From the NCBI GenBank assembly GCA_937965895.1, contig CALCKS010000198.1, forward strand, positions 1 through 21,967: a stretch of DNA of 21,967 nucleotides. The letters run 5' to 3'. Every line of letters starts with the position of its first letter. Positions within the stretch are counted from its first letter, which is position 1. Under the pieces are notes generated by a model. It ran no database searches. It saw nothing but the letters and a program-made list of their open reading frames with translations, and was not told where the DNA came from. A program made the position numbers and the translations under genes. This document shows positions 1 through 7,954 of the stretch, in pieces. The DNA comes from an uncultured Campylobacter sp. (GTDB lineage: Bacteria > Campylobacterota > Campylobacteria > Campylobacterales > Campylobacteraceae).

Positions 1-340
1 ACCCTTGGTTTTTGATTAGATAGGCCTTGTTTAGCTTCTCGTTTAAAACGTCACTGATAAATCTATCGTCTAGCTCGGGAAATAACGATCTTGCGCCGAT
101 TAGTGCGGCAAAAGCTTTTATGTCTTTAAAGCCTAGTTTGCCAAGAGCGTACTCCTCTAAAAAATACTTACCGTTTTCTTTTTGGATAGGTAGGATACTA
201 AGCCGCTCAAAGTCTCTTAAAATAGTCCTTTTATTTACGCTAAATTCCTCCACAAGCTCGTCTATACTTAGCCTTTCGCCGCTGTTTAGTTTTACTATGA
301 TTTGAGCAAGCCTGACGGCGATTTTATCGTGAGAGCGCAT
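1..340 (-). CDS. HTH transcriptional regulator, WYL type (3' end outside window)
   Basis: The first 113 codons of a regulator are present; the rest lies beyond position 1. The ATG at 338-340 follows AAGGAT by four bases. Residues 5-60 form a DeoR/HTH_11-type winged helix, with the recognition region reading SVNKRTILRDFERL, and continue into a segment ending LEEYALGKLGFKDIKAFAALIG. This arrangement is typical of the start of WYL-domain regulators, although the WYL domain itself is not in the window. Such proteins often repress defence islands (BrxR and CapW are examples). The gene is divergent from the RavA-like gene, with 108 bp between the two starts, so it is the obvious candidate regulator of the island. 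The DNA-binding half is well supported; the WYL assignment rests on the resemblance of the N-terminal half only. Confidence 0.8.
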   Translation of the reverse strand, partial: MRSHDKIAVRLAQIIVKLNSGERLSIDELVEEFSVNKRTILRDFERLSILPIQKENGKYFLEEYALGKLGFKDIKAFAALIGARSLFPELDDRFISDVLNEKLNKAYLIKNQG

Positions 341-391
341 TTTAATCCTTCATATTTAAATTTGACGTATTTTAGCTAATTTTTTCCTTGC

Positions 392-423
392 GACGCAACC
401 TGTCTCGGCAATACGTTAAATTT
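392..423 (+). promoter_or_regulatory. Composite promoter motif, copy 1
   Basis: GACGCAACCTGTC (392-404), ten bases, then GTTAAATTT (415-423), which would serve as the -10 region for the RavA-like gene starting at 449. The 13-mer differs at one position from the other three copies in the window; the 10-base spacing to the -10 region is identical in all of them. Confidence 0.7.
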
Positions 424-448
424 TCTAAAATCTAAAAAAAGGAAGCCG

Positions 449-2095
449 ATGTATAAAAATAAAATTTCAAATCTCATCACAGCGATCTCTAGCGGGCTTT
501 TTGAGCGCGAACATATCGTGGCAAACGTCCTTTTAGCTGTTATTGCAGGACAATCGGTGTTTTTATACGGAGTGCCAGGTACTGCTAAAAGCCTCATAGC
601 TCGCCGCATATCTTTAGCGTTTAAGGACGCTAAACACTTTGAATACCTAATGCAAAGATTTTCCACTCCAGACGAAGTTTTTGGCCCCGTAGACATAAAA
701 GAACTAAAAGAAGGACGATATATGCGTAAGATAGAGGGCTACTTGCCAAGTGCTAATTTTGCGTTTTTAGATGAAATTTTTAAAAGCTCACCGGCGATCT
801 TAAATACGCTACTAACTATAATAAACGAAAAAATATTTAGCAACGACGGCAAAGACGTAAAAGTCCCGTTGCATGCTTTAATAGCCGCCAGCAACGAGAC
901 GCCCGCGCAAGGAAGCGGACTGGAGGCGCTTTACGATAGGCTAAATATGCGCCTTTTAGTCGAGCCGTTAAAAGAGTGGGATAATTTTAAAAATTTGATT
1001 GAAGGCAAATTTGAGGAAGCAAATGTAAGCGATGATGAAAAAATCACGCTTGATGAGCTAAATTTGATAACAAACGGAGCCAAAGCGGTCAAATTTAGCC
1101 CCCAAAGCCTTGAAATAATAAAAGAGATCAGAGAAAATATAGAAAAGCTTAATGTCAAAAACGATCAAGACGATAGTAGCGATCCGTATCAACAAAGCCG
1201 CCAAGAAACAAGCGATGAGCAAATTTTACAAGAAAATCAAAGCCAAATATATGTATCGGATAGGCGATGGAAAAATTTAGCCCACATCTTAAAAACTTCC
1301 GCATTTTTAAACGATAGAAGCGAAGTTTTGCCTGCGGACGTTTTATTGCTAGCTAATTGTCTTTGGAGCGAAAAAGAGCAGATAGAAGCGATCAAAAATA
1401 TCGTAACGCAAAGCGCTGGCAAAAATCTAAGCTCAAAGCTCATTATAGAGTTAGAACAAAGGGCTACAAGACTCGCCGACGAGTACTATCAGCTGTGTTT
1501 TTTACAAGATGATGAATATAAAACTAAAAATTTTAATGGCATTCCGCATTACGAATTTAGTATCAGACTAAACAAATACACTGATCCGAACGATCAAATA
1601 GATATTTTATTTTACGTTCCTTTTAGCCCATTTGAGGGCAATCCGCTAAACGAACGCGGAAACTACGAACGAAGGATATATTACGCAAGAGATAGCGCCG
1701 TAAATATGGGATATTATATATCGGTAGATAAAGGCGCGCTAAGGGGTGGCTGGCTATCCGGGTCGTTTTTTCAGCAATACGTAAAAGGCATTAGCTCAGA
1801 TCCTATCATGCCGATAGCCTTGCGCAAAAAAGGAGATATGATAGCAATCGATGCAAAGCTCAGAGATAGCAATTTAAACGAATGCGAGGAAATTTTAGGC
1901 GAGCTTGAAACGATAATGAATGAAACCAAAGCAAAGCTCGGCGATGATTTTAGTAAAAGCATTAATATATTTTTATCAGGTAATCAGCAAAATATCGTAG
2001 AAACTGCGCTATCAAATGAACTAAAGGCGCAAAAAAGACTAAAAACGAAGCTAAACCGTCTAAAAAAGGATATAAGCGTCCATGAGATCAGATAG
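449..2095 (+). CDS. RavA-like MoxR-family AAA+ ATPase
   Basis: A 548-residue protein with a complete MoxR-type AAA+ core: Walker A GVPGTAKS at 41-48, Walker B FAFLDEIF at 104-111 (D108, E109), sensor-1 IAASNE at 145-150 and an arginine-finger region LYDRLNMR at 161-168. The text MQRFSTPDEVFGPVDI at 68-83 is characteristic of the RavA branch. E. coli RavA is about 500 residues, so this protein is slightly longer; residues 230-550 hold the helical and insert domains, including an acidic, Gln-rich stretch near 240-265. MoxR ATPases form hexamers that remodel client complexes together with a VWA partner. Here that partner is the next gene, which overlaps it by 14 nt. The start is preceded by AAGGA five bases before the ATG and by composite promoter copy 1. 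The family is secure; the client is unknown. Confidence 0.92.
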   Translation: MYKNKISNLITAISSGLFEREHIVANVLLAVIAGQSVFLYGVPGTAKSLIARRISLAFKDAKHFEYLMQRFSTPDEVFGPVDIKELKEGRYMRKIEGYLPSANFAFLDEIFKSSPAILNTLLTIINEKIFSNDGKDVKVPLHALIAASNETPAQGSGLEALYDRLNMRLLVEPLKEWDNFKNLIEGKFEEANVSDDEKITLDELNLITNGAKAVKFSPQSLEIIKEIRENIEKLNVKNDQDDSSDPYQQSRQETSDEQILQENQSQIYVSDRRWKNLAHILKTSAFLNDRSEVLPADVLLLANCLWSEKEQIEAIKNIVTQSAGKNLSSKLIIELEQRATRLADEYYQLCFLQDDEYKTKNFNGIPHYEFSIRLNKYTDPNDQIDILFYVPFSPFEGNPLNERGNYERRIYYARDSAVNMGYYISVDKGALRGGWLSGSFFQQYVKGISSDPIMPIALRKKGDMIAIDAKLRDSNLNECEEILGELETIMNETKAKLGDDFSKSINIFLSGNQQNIVETALSNELKAQKRLKTKLNRLKKDISVHEIR

Positions 2096-3569
2096 GGAGG
2101 ATTTTTTATTTCAAATCCTGATAAACGAATGCTTGGTCGAATTTGCCGGTTTTGGCGGTAAGGGCTTGGCGGAAGCTATAAAAGAAGCCGTCAAAAAAGA
2201 AGAGATAAATTTTAAAAACGATCTTGGCTTAAATTTGATCGAACAACCAAATCCGCTAGACGCTCATGAGCGAGCAATGAGGCAAATGCAAATAACATTG
2301 CGCCGCGGTATCTACCTAGATAAGCTAGACATAGCCGATATCTTTACTTTTTTACAGCTTTGCGGTAGGTTTTTTAACTCCAAGCAAACCGATAAATTTA
2401 ATCAAATTTTACAAGATATTCAAAACAAAAAAAGCGACGAGAACGGCGGCGGTGCAAATACTCCCGAAATGGACGCCAAAAAAGATATGAACGAGAAGCT
2501 ATTAAATTTGGCTGAGGAACTTTTAAAAAGCGCAGATGAAGCCAGGCGGGAATATAGCGAAAAATTTGATAGCGACGTCATAAAAAACTACAAGAAAAAG
2601 ATATATGCGGGCATTAGGATGAATCTAAAAAAGATAAACGATATACAAGACTTCTTAACGGAATTTGGCTTTGATAAAAGCGAGACTGAGTATCTAAGCT
2701 GGGGTCTTAGCACAGGAAGTAGTTTTAGTTGGTGGCTGGAACACTTTAAAAAGTATCTAAAACAGATAAAAAATGACGCAAAACTAAAAGAAATTTGCGA
2801 CAAGATCGGTAGAATAGACGGCAAAAAGGATAAATTTAAAGATGCGGATATATTTGAAAAAAACAAGATCAGACGTAATCAAAAAGAGGAGATCGACGGC
2901 ATAAAACTAGGTAGCGATATAGATAATCTCTTGCCTAGCGAGCTAGGGCTAACGGACATAGATACTCAAATTTTATTCGATATAAAATTTGTAGAAAATA
3001 AGCTAACGTGCTTTGAAAGCTTTTCTACCGAGCAGATGAAAATAACCGATAAAATTTTATACAATGCCGATACCAAAGGACCCATCATACTTTGCGTCGA
3101 TTTTAGCGGCTCTATGAGCGGAATCCCCGAAACCGTCGCAAAGGTGGCGACTAAAATGATAGCCGACATCGCAAGAGCAGAGGATAGGCTTTGTTATGTA
3201 TTAGGATTTGATACAAGAGTGATCAAAATAGACCTAAGCGGCAAAGAGGGCCTGAAAAATTTGGCCAAATTTTGCTACAAAGGCTATAGCGGTGGTGGTA
3301 CTGATCTAACTCCTGCCGTAAGAGAAGCTCTAAAACTAATAAAAAAGGGCGGATATGCAAATGCCGATATTTTAACTATCTCGGATATGGTGTTTCCCGT
3401 AACGGATGAGATAAAAAATATAACTAAAGAGATAAAAAAAGGCGGCAGTAAAATTTATGCGCTGATAATCGCCGACGATAAATTTGAACCCGATGGAATT
3501 TTTGACGCGGCTTGGCAGAGAAAAAATCGAGAAAAAGCTAATATTTTTGAAGTTAGATACGAAAAATGA
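2082..3569 (+). CDS. ViaA-like von Willebrand factor A (VWA) protein
   Basis: A 495-residue partner of the MoxR ATPase. Its C-terminal VWA domain begins near 333 (PIILCVDFSGSMSG). The metal-ion site is complete: DFSGS at 340-344, GGGTD with T407, and ISD with D435. Residues 1-330 are mainly helical and charged, with a Gly-rich hinge near 121-125, matching the long N-terminal part of E. coli ViaA (483 residues). The gene starts inside the 3' end of the RavA-like gene, so translational coupling and a fixed ratio are likely. A ribosome site AAGGA lies 11 bases upstream, which is longer than usual. A better AGGGAGG sits just after the start codon, but no start codon follows it at a usable distance, so the ATG at 2082 is kept. 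Confidence 0.9.
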   Translation: MRSDREDFLFQILINECLVEFAGFGGKGLAEAIKEAVKKEEINFKNDLGLNLIEQPNPLDAHERAMRQMQITLRRGIYLDKLDIADIFTFLQLCGRFFNSKQTDKFNQILQDIQNKKSDENGGGANTPEMDAKKDMNEKLLNLAEELLKSADEARREYSEKFDSDVIKNYKKKIYAGIRMNLKKINDIQDFLTEFGFDKSETEYLSWGLSTGSSFSWWLEHFKKYLKQIKNDAKLKEICDKIGRIDGKKDKFKDADIFEKNKIRRNQKEEIDGIKLGSDIDNLLPSELGLTDIDTQILFDIKFVENKLTCFESFSTEQMKITDKILYNADTKGPIILCVDFSGSMSGIPETVAKVATKMIADIARAEDRLCYVLGFDTRVIKIDLSGKEGLKNLAKFCYKGYSGGGTDLTPAVREALKLIKKGGYANADILTISDMVFPVTDEIKNITKEIKKGGSKIYALIIADDKFEPDGIFDAAWQRKNREKANIFEVRYEK

Positions 3570-3599
3570 CTCAACCTGTCGCTATGCAATGTTAAATTT
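3568..3599 (+). promoter_or_regulatory. Composite promoter motif, copy 2
   Basis: GACTCAACCTGTC (3568-3580) overlaps the TGA stop of the VWA gene. After ten bases it is followed by GTTAAATTT (3591-3599). It would give the 205-aa gene its own transcript, in addition to read-through from the RavA/VWA unit. Confidence 0.7.
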
Positions 3600-3628
3600 A
3601 CGTTGTAATTTAAATCAAAGGAGATCAA

Positions 3629-4246
3629 ATGAGTTTAAACGTAGATTTTATCCAAAAGGCTAACGAGGCGGTAGCCAAAGCAAAGAGCTTTAAGATGAGC
3701 GAACTAGCGGGTCAAATATTAAATTTAACCCAAAGCATAAAGCTAACTAAAAAACCCATTGACGCAGATGAGCGAGAAATAGACGATATGTACTATAAAG
3801 ATACCTTTGGTCCCTTTGGAGGCGTAGTAAAAACCATCGGATACGTGGCTAAAACGGCTATGGGACTAGATGAATATAATGAAATAGACGAAAATATCCT
3901 AAAAAAGCTATCCGGGATGGAGAATAAATTTCATGCAAGCTATCTACCAGAGATACTAACCGAGATTTGTAAAGACTACGGAGAAAAAGAAAAAGAGGCG
4001 GTAGATATAGCCATAAAGCCTTTGCTTGATATAGAGCTAGATATGGCTTTAGTTAAATTTTACTTGGCGCTTACTCAACTCCAAATGACTATAAGCCATC
4101 AAAACCTAGAAGCTAGTGTGGGAGGAAGTAGTAAGGTAAGCGAAATGAAAGAGGCCTTAAGACAACTGCAAGCTACGGCGCAAAACCTGACGAGTATTGC
4201 CGCGGAGTATGATTGGGAGGTAGGCGGAGTGGCGTTTAAAGCTTAA
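3629..4246 (+). CDS. Unknown helical protein of the MoxR/VWA unit
   Basis: A 205-residue protein I do not recognise. It is largely alpha-helical by composition, with no signal peptide. A Gly-rich, mildly hydrophobic stretch lies near 60-79 (FGPFGGVVKTIGYVAKTAMG), and the last third is rich in Leu, Gln and Ala. The ATG is preceded by AAAGGAG six bases upstream, a strong site. It lies 59 bp after the VWA gene, has its own composite promoter copy, and is followed by a terminator, so it closes the first transcription unit. By position it could be a client, adaptor or substrate of the MoxR/VWA pair, or an effector held in check by it. No catalytic motif supports a choice between these. Confidence 0.8.
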   Translation: MSLNVDFIQKANEAVAKAKSFKMSELAGQILNLTQSIKLTKKPIDADEREIDDMYYKDTFGPFGGVVKTIGYVAKTAMGLDEYNEIDENILKKLSGMENKFHASYLPEILTEICKDYGEKEKEAVDIAIKPLLDIELDMALVKFYLALTQLQMTISHQNLEASVGGSSKVSEMKEALRQLQATAQNLTSIAAEYDWEVGGVAFKA

Positions 4247-4256
4247 AAACCATAAA

Positions 4257-4284
4257 TTTAAAGAGCCAAATAAGGCTCTTTAAA
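4257..4284 (+). terminator. Intrinsic terminator after the 205-aa gene
   Basis: A perfect 11-bp stem TTTAAAGAGCC / GGCTCTTTAAA with a six-base AAATAA loop, 10 bp after the stop codon. It is followed by a T-rich tract (CGTTTTGCATTTATTTT). It separates the RavA/VWA/205-aa unit from the downstream chaperone/HerA unit. Confidence 0.8.
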
Positions 4285-4379
4285 CGTTTTGCATTTATTT
4301 TCATACTATAGTTTAAGTGTTTAAGTAAGAAAAATATAGTAAAATATATCGTTTTTATTTTATAGATATTTAAAAAGTA

Positions 4380-4385
4380 TATAAT
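4380..4385 (+). promoter_or_regulatory. Predicted -10 box for the chaperone/HerA unit
   Basis: A consensus TATAAT lies 26 bases before the ATG at 4412, inside a very AT-rich 120-bp gap after the terminator. No copy of the composite 13-mer occurs here. If this promoter is used, the second unit is controlled differently from the first. Confidence 0.55.
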
Positions 4386-4411
4386 TTAGTTTATTTTTGG
4401 AGTAGTTATTG

Positions 4412-5170
4412 ATGAATGAAGAAAAATCAAATCAAACACTAGATAAGCAAATCAATATTTCAGGCGGGATTAACTCGATAGATAAAAAGAGACTGCTAGA
4501 GCTTTTGGAGGATGAAGAAGTGAAAGAAAAAATCAATAGCGGTATTATGGATAAGCTAAAAGTGATGTTAGCCAAATGGTTTAATGTTGATTCGGACTCA
4601 TCGTTTTTAAAAGATGAGATAAAAAATCTCAAAGACGAGCTAGCTCACGCCAAAGTTGAGCGAGAACAGCTCGAAAAAGAGAAGAAAAATCTAACCGATA
4701 ATATAAATTTATACGCCGAACAAATCGAGCAAAGTAAAAAAGAGCTTGAAAATTTAAAAAAAGACGTCAAAGCCTACGAGGATTTTAAGAATTTATCCGC
4801 ACCTACGAAAAAATCTCTAGAAAATATTTTAAAAGAAGATAGCTTGGCTAGCTTCATAGCTTCGGGCGTTCAGTCTAGAAATATCGAAAACCTATGGGAC
4901 TATATCAATAACGAACTTAGAGAGGGTCAAAATCCCGAGATAAAAGAACTCACGGAGATATTTTATTTTTTATTTGCAAATTTTACCAAAGCAAACGGCG
5001 ACATTTACGAGCTTCAAAGCGTTAGCCTGGGAGACGAGTTTGATCCGCAGCTGCACCTAAGGCATAACTCCAGCCAAAGCATAAGCGGCAAGATAAGCGA
5101 GATCGCGCTAAAAGGCATGGTAAATAGCAAAACAAAAGAGATAAAAAGAAAATCCGTAGTAAAAATTTAA
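4412..5170 (+). CDS. Coiled-coil protein with GrpE-like C-terminal domain
   Basis: A 252-residue protein. Residues about 60-125 are a heptad-like, Lys/Glu/Leu-rich coiled coil. The C-terminal 50 residues resemble the beta domain of GrpE: GDEFDPQLHLRH, then GKISEIALKGMVN, then KEIKRKSVVKI. Classic GrpE has FDPNxHxA, a glycine-bearing G-x-hydrophobic segment, then R-x-A-x-V-x-V. The order of coiled coil then beta domain also matches GrpE. GrpE proteins exchange ADP on Hsp70 partners, and the next gene, nine bp away, is Hsp70-like, so this is probably its dedicated exchange factor. The region between (about 125-200) is unlike GrpE and may give target specificity. ATG 4412 lies nine bases after GGAG; a TTG at 4409 is also possible. 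The identification is by motif order, not by alignment. Confidence 0.78.
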   Translation: MNEEKSNQTLDKQINISGGINSIDKKRLLELLEDEEVKEKINSGIMDKLKVMLAKWFNVDSDSSFLKDEIKNLKDELAHAKVEREQLEKEKKNLTDNINLYAEQIEQSKKELENLKKDVKAYEDFKNLSAPTKKSLENILKEDSLASFIASGVQSRNIENLWDYINNELREGQNPEIKELTEIFYFLFANFTKANGDIYELQSVSLGDEFDPQLHLRHNSSQSISGKISEIALKGMVNSKTKEIKRKSVVKI

Positions 5171-5179
5171 AGGAAAAAG

Positions 5180-7954
5180 ATGAGTACGAAACAAATCGAA
5201 AAAATAAGAGTCTCGAAAGAGCAGCTTGAGCAAGATATAAACGACAGCTGGAAAGAATTTTTAGAGAGCGGCGACAGTAATATTGAAAATCCTAAAAATA
5301 CTTTTACTAAGTATATAAAAGAAGCCTTTGAAACATTTTTGAAGCTGGGAGAAGGCAGCAAAAATGCCATAAGTATTGGTAAGAATACGGGTTTATACTA
5401 TGACTTTGCTTTAAATTCGATTATTTATATAAATAAAAAAACGAAAGCCGATATGGAGAATGCAGACAAATTTAGCAAAAATTTTGCAAGCGTTTTTATA
5501 AATTGGCTTCAAAGACTAATTATTACTCAAGTCTCTAAAGTCCAACTATCCGACGAAAAGACTAAAAGTATTATAGACGCAGTACGCCGTAGTTTGCCAA
5601 AAAGTAAAGATAAACAATATTTTCAGTATTTATATACCGATGACCCAGGGTACTATTATTTTAGCGATCTAGATAGCGGTAAGATAGAAAAGACTTGGTA
5701 TCCTTATATTGAACGAGATGCCGGCAATGAGATATGGATCTTTGCGTTACTTTATATGAATCAAGACTATTTTAGGCAGATTTTTTATAAATTTATAAGA
5801 TCGAATTTACCAATGAACGACCTGGATGATAGTATGGCATACAAGGTGCTTCAAGGTTTTAAATTTGAAGAAGGTAAATTTATAATATCAAATTTAGATA
5901 TTCTTAAAAATTTAGAATTAGAAATAGATGGAAGTGTAGCAGCGGGACCATTTTTATACGAAGACAAAATAAGAGCCGATATAAAAGAATACGAACCAAA
6001 GATGTTAACCGACGTCGGACTGGGGCTGTGGGAACTCTGGGAGATAGATGAAAGCAAAAATGACGGCGTAGAGGTAAAGCTAGAGCGTTCCCTAACAGCA
6101 AGAGATCCAAAAAGCAGCATAAAAGACGGAGTAGTCGGCATAGACTTCGGCACCAAAAGTACCGTCGTCGTATATCAAGAGGATACCGTTAAAATAAATC
6201 CGATGAGAGTAGGCATAGGCGATCTTGGCAAAAAGATAGAAAAAAGCCACTATGAAAATCCTACGATAATAAGTTTTGGAGATCTGGGTAAATTTATACA
6301 AGACTATGAGGCAAGAGAAGGCAGGCCATATACTAGATGGGAGGATGTAAATATATCTCATGCGGCGTATAACTCGCTACTGCAAAGCGCATCTAGCGAA
6401 TACAACTCCTATCTAAACGAACTAAAACAGTGGGCCGGGCAAAGAGATAAGAAGCTAAAAATTTTTGATAGAAAAGGTAAGGAATTTGAGATAAAAGGAT
6501 TTAGCGAGCTTGAAGACGGCGATATAAATCCTATAGAAATTTATGCTTATTATCTGGGGCTTTATATAAATAATCAACGAAACGGGATATTTTTGGATTA
6601 CATTTTATCTTTTCCGGTTACTTACGAAATGGATATAAGAGAAAAGATACTAAAAAGCTTTTATAAAGGTATCAAAAAGTCGTTACCGCTTTCGCTTCAA
6701 ACGCCTGAAATTTTATCTAAGCTAAAAGTCATAAGCGGAGCTAGCGAGCCAGCGGCATATGCCGTCATAGCACTTGAAGAAAATAAATTTGAACCGGTTG
6801 GCGACGAGAAGGTATTTTACGGGGTATTTGACTTTGGCGGAGGAACGACGGATTTTGACTTTGGCGTTTATAGGGAGGCCGATAAAGATAGCAGATACGA
6901 CTACGTTATAGAGCATTTTGGGGCTGGTGGAGATAAATATCTAGGCGGCGAAAATTTACTTGAGCTAGTAGCCTTTGAGCTGTTTAAAGCAAATAAAGAA
7001 AAACTACTTGAATCTAAAATACAATTTACGTTGCCGCCTGAATGCGAAAAATTTGCCGGGCATGAAACCTTGATAAGTAGCGCTCAAGAAGCCAGAAGAA
7101 ACACTAAAGAACTAATGGAAAAACTAAGACCGCTATGGGAGGGTAAAGATGACGGCGAACTATATAAAGACGGCATATTATCCGTAAATTTGATAGACAC
7201 AAAAGGTAAGCAAATAGCAGGGTTTAGCCTAGATATAGATAAAAGTAAAATTTTAGAGATACTAGAAGCTAGAATAAAAAGAGGCGTAGATAATTTCTTT
7301 GAAGCTTTAAGGCTAGCGTTTAGCAATAAAAAAGTAGATCTAGGGACTATAAAAGAGGTAAATATATTTTTAGCTGGAAATTCTAGCAAATCGGCATTTG
7401 TCGAAAAGCTATTTAATGAAAAAATAGCGCAAGAAGAGGAAAATTTATCAAAAGAATTTCAAAAGCCGCTTGAGGGGCTTTATAGAATTTACAGACCGCT
7501 GGGCGAAAACGATAGTGACTTTGAAAGACCGAATGGAAAAACAGGCGTAGCTTTTGGCTTAATAAGATCAAAAAAAGGCGGAACCATACTTGTAAAAGAC
7601 CATAATGTCGGTAGCGATATAAATTTTAAATACTATCTTGGCAAAAAGAAAAAGGGCAAATTTAATACTGTCGTGAGCAGAGATGCCAAATATGGAGATT
7701 GGATCAAATTTATGGATGCTAGCGAGAGTGTTTTTGAGGTATTTTATACTACGCAAGCATCGGTAACTACAAATTCTGTTGATATAAGCGATAGCGGTAT
7801 AAAAAAGATGAGGATAGATACAGGGTTTGCAGACGAGAACTGCTATATTTATATTAGGATCGTAAGTCCAAGTAAATTTGAATACGTAGTAGCCGATGAA
7901 GAAGGAATAAAAAACGGAAACTACAAAACCGAAATACAAGGAAAAGATATATGA
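5180..7954 (+). CDS. Large Hsp70/DnaK-like ATPase with novel N-terminal region
   Basis: A 924-residue actin-fold ATPase of the Hsp70 class. Phosphate-1 is VGIDFGTKSTVV at 319-330; connect-1 is ISGASEPAAYAVI at 518-530; phosphate-2 is FDFGGGTTDFDFG at 550-562; GGDKYLGGENL at 583-593 matches DnaK's GGEDFD region; the adenosine motif LAGNSSKSAFVEKL is at 731-744. DnaK starts its ATPase domain at residue 1 and ends in a substrate-binding domain. Here the ATPase domain is preceded by about 315 residues of unrecognised sequence, and the last 150 residues show no obvious peptide-binding domain or lid. It is therefore a specialised Hsp70 relative, not the housekeeping chaperone. AAAGGA lies six bases before the ATG. 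The upstream gene supplies a GrpE-like partner; no DnaJ-like gene is present. The stop overlaps the next start (ATGA). Confidence 0.9.
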   Translation: MSTKQIEKIRVSKEQLEQDINDSWKEFLESGDSNIENPKNTFTKYIKEAFETFLKLGEGSKNAISIGKNTGLYYDFALNSIIYINKKTKADMENADKFSKNFASVFINWLQRLIITQVSKVQLSDEKTKSIIDAVRRSLPKSKDKQYFQYLYTDDPGYYYFSDLDSGKIEKTWYPYIERDAGNEIWIFALLYMNQDYFRQIFYKFIRSNLPMNDLDDSMAYKVLQGFKFEEGKFIISNLDILKNLELEIDGSVAAGPFLYEDKIRADIKEYEPKMLTDVGLGLWELWEIDESKNDGVEVKLERSLTARDPKSSIKDGVVGIDFGTKSTVVVYQEDTVKINPMRVGIGDLGKKIEKSHYENPTIISFGDLGKFIQDYEAREGRPYTRWEDVNISHAAYNSLLQSASSEYNSYLNELKQWAGQRDKKLKIFDRKGKEFEIKGFSELEDGDINPIEIYAYYLGLYINNQRNGIFLDYILSFPVTYEMDIREKILKSFYKGIKKSLPLSLQTPEILSKLKVISGASEPAAYAVIALEENKFEPVGDEKVFYGVFDFGGGTTDFDFGVYREADKDSRYDYVIEHFGAGGDKYLGGENLLELVAFELFKANKEKLLESKIQFTLPPECEKFAGHETLISSAQEARRNTKELMEKLRPLWEGKDDGELYKDGILSVNLIDTKGKQIAGFSLDIDKSKILEILEARIKRGVDNFFEALRLAFSNKKVDLGTIKEVNIFLAGNSSKSAFVEKLFNEKIAQEEENLSKEFQKPLEGLYRIYRPLGENDSDFERPNGKTGVAFGLIRSKKGGTILVKDHNVGSDINFKYYLGKKKKGKFNTVVSRDAKYGDWIKFMDASESVFEVFYTTQASVTTNSVDISDSGIKKMRIDTGFADENCYIYIRIVSPSKFEYVVADEEGIKNGNYKTEIQGKDI

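Noticed and set aside
27..305. Plus-strand open frame of 92 codons at the window start
   Set aside because: The minus strand encodes a clear HTH regulator with a ribosome site over the same bases.
392..423. Composite motif as a sigma-54 or flagellar sigma-28 promoter
   Set aside because: It has neither TGGCAC-N5-TTGC nor the CGATAA-type -10; its -10 region is sigma-70-like.
5180..7954. Hsp70-like gene as SrfB-type virulence factor or housekeeping dnaK
   Set aside because: The 315-residue N-terminal region and lack of a substrate-binding domain exclude dnaK; I could not see SrfB-specific sequence, so I do not assign it.
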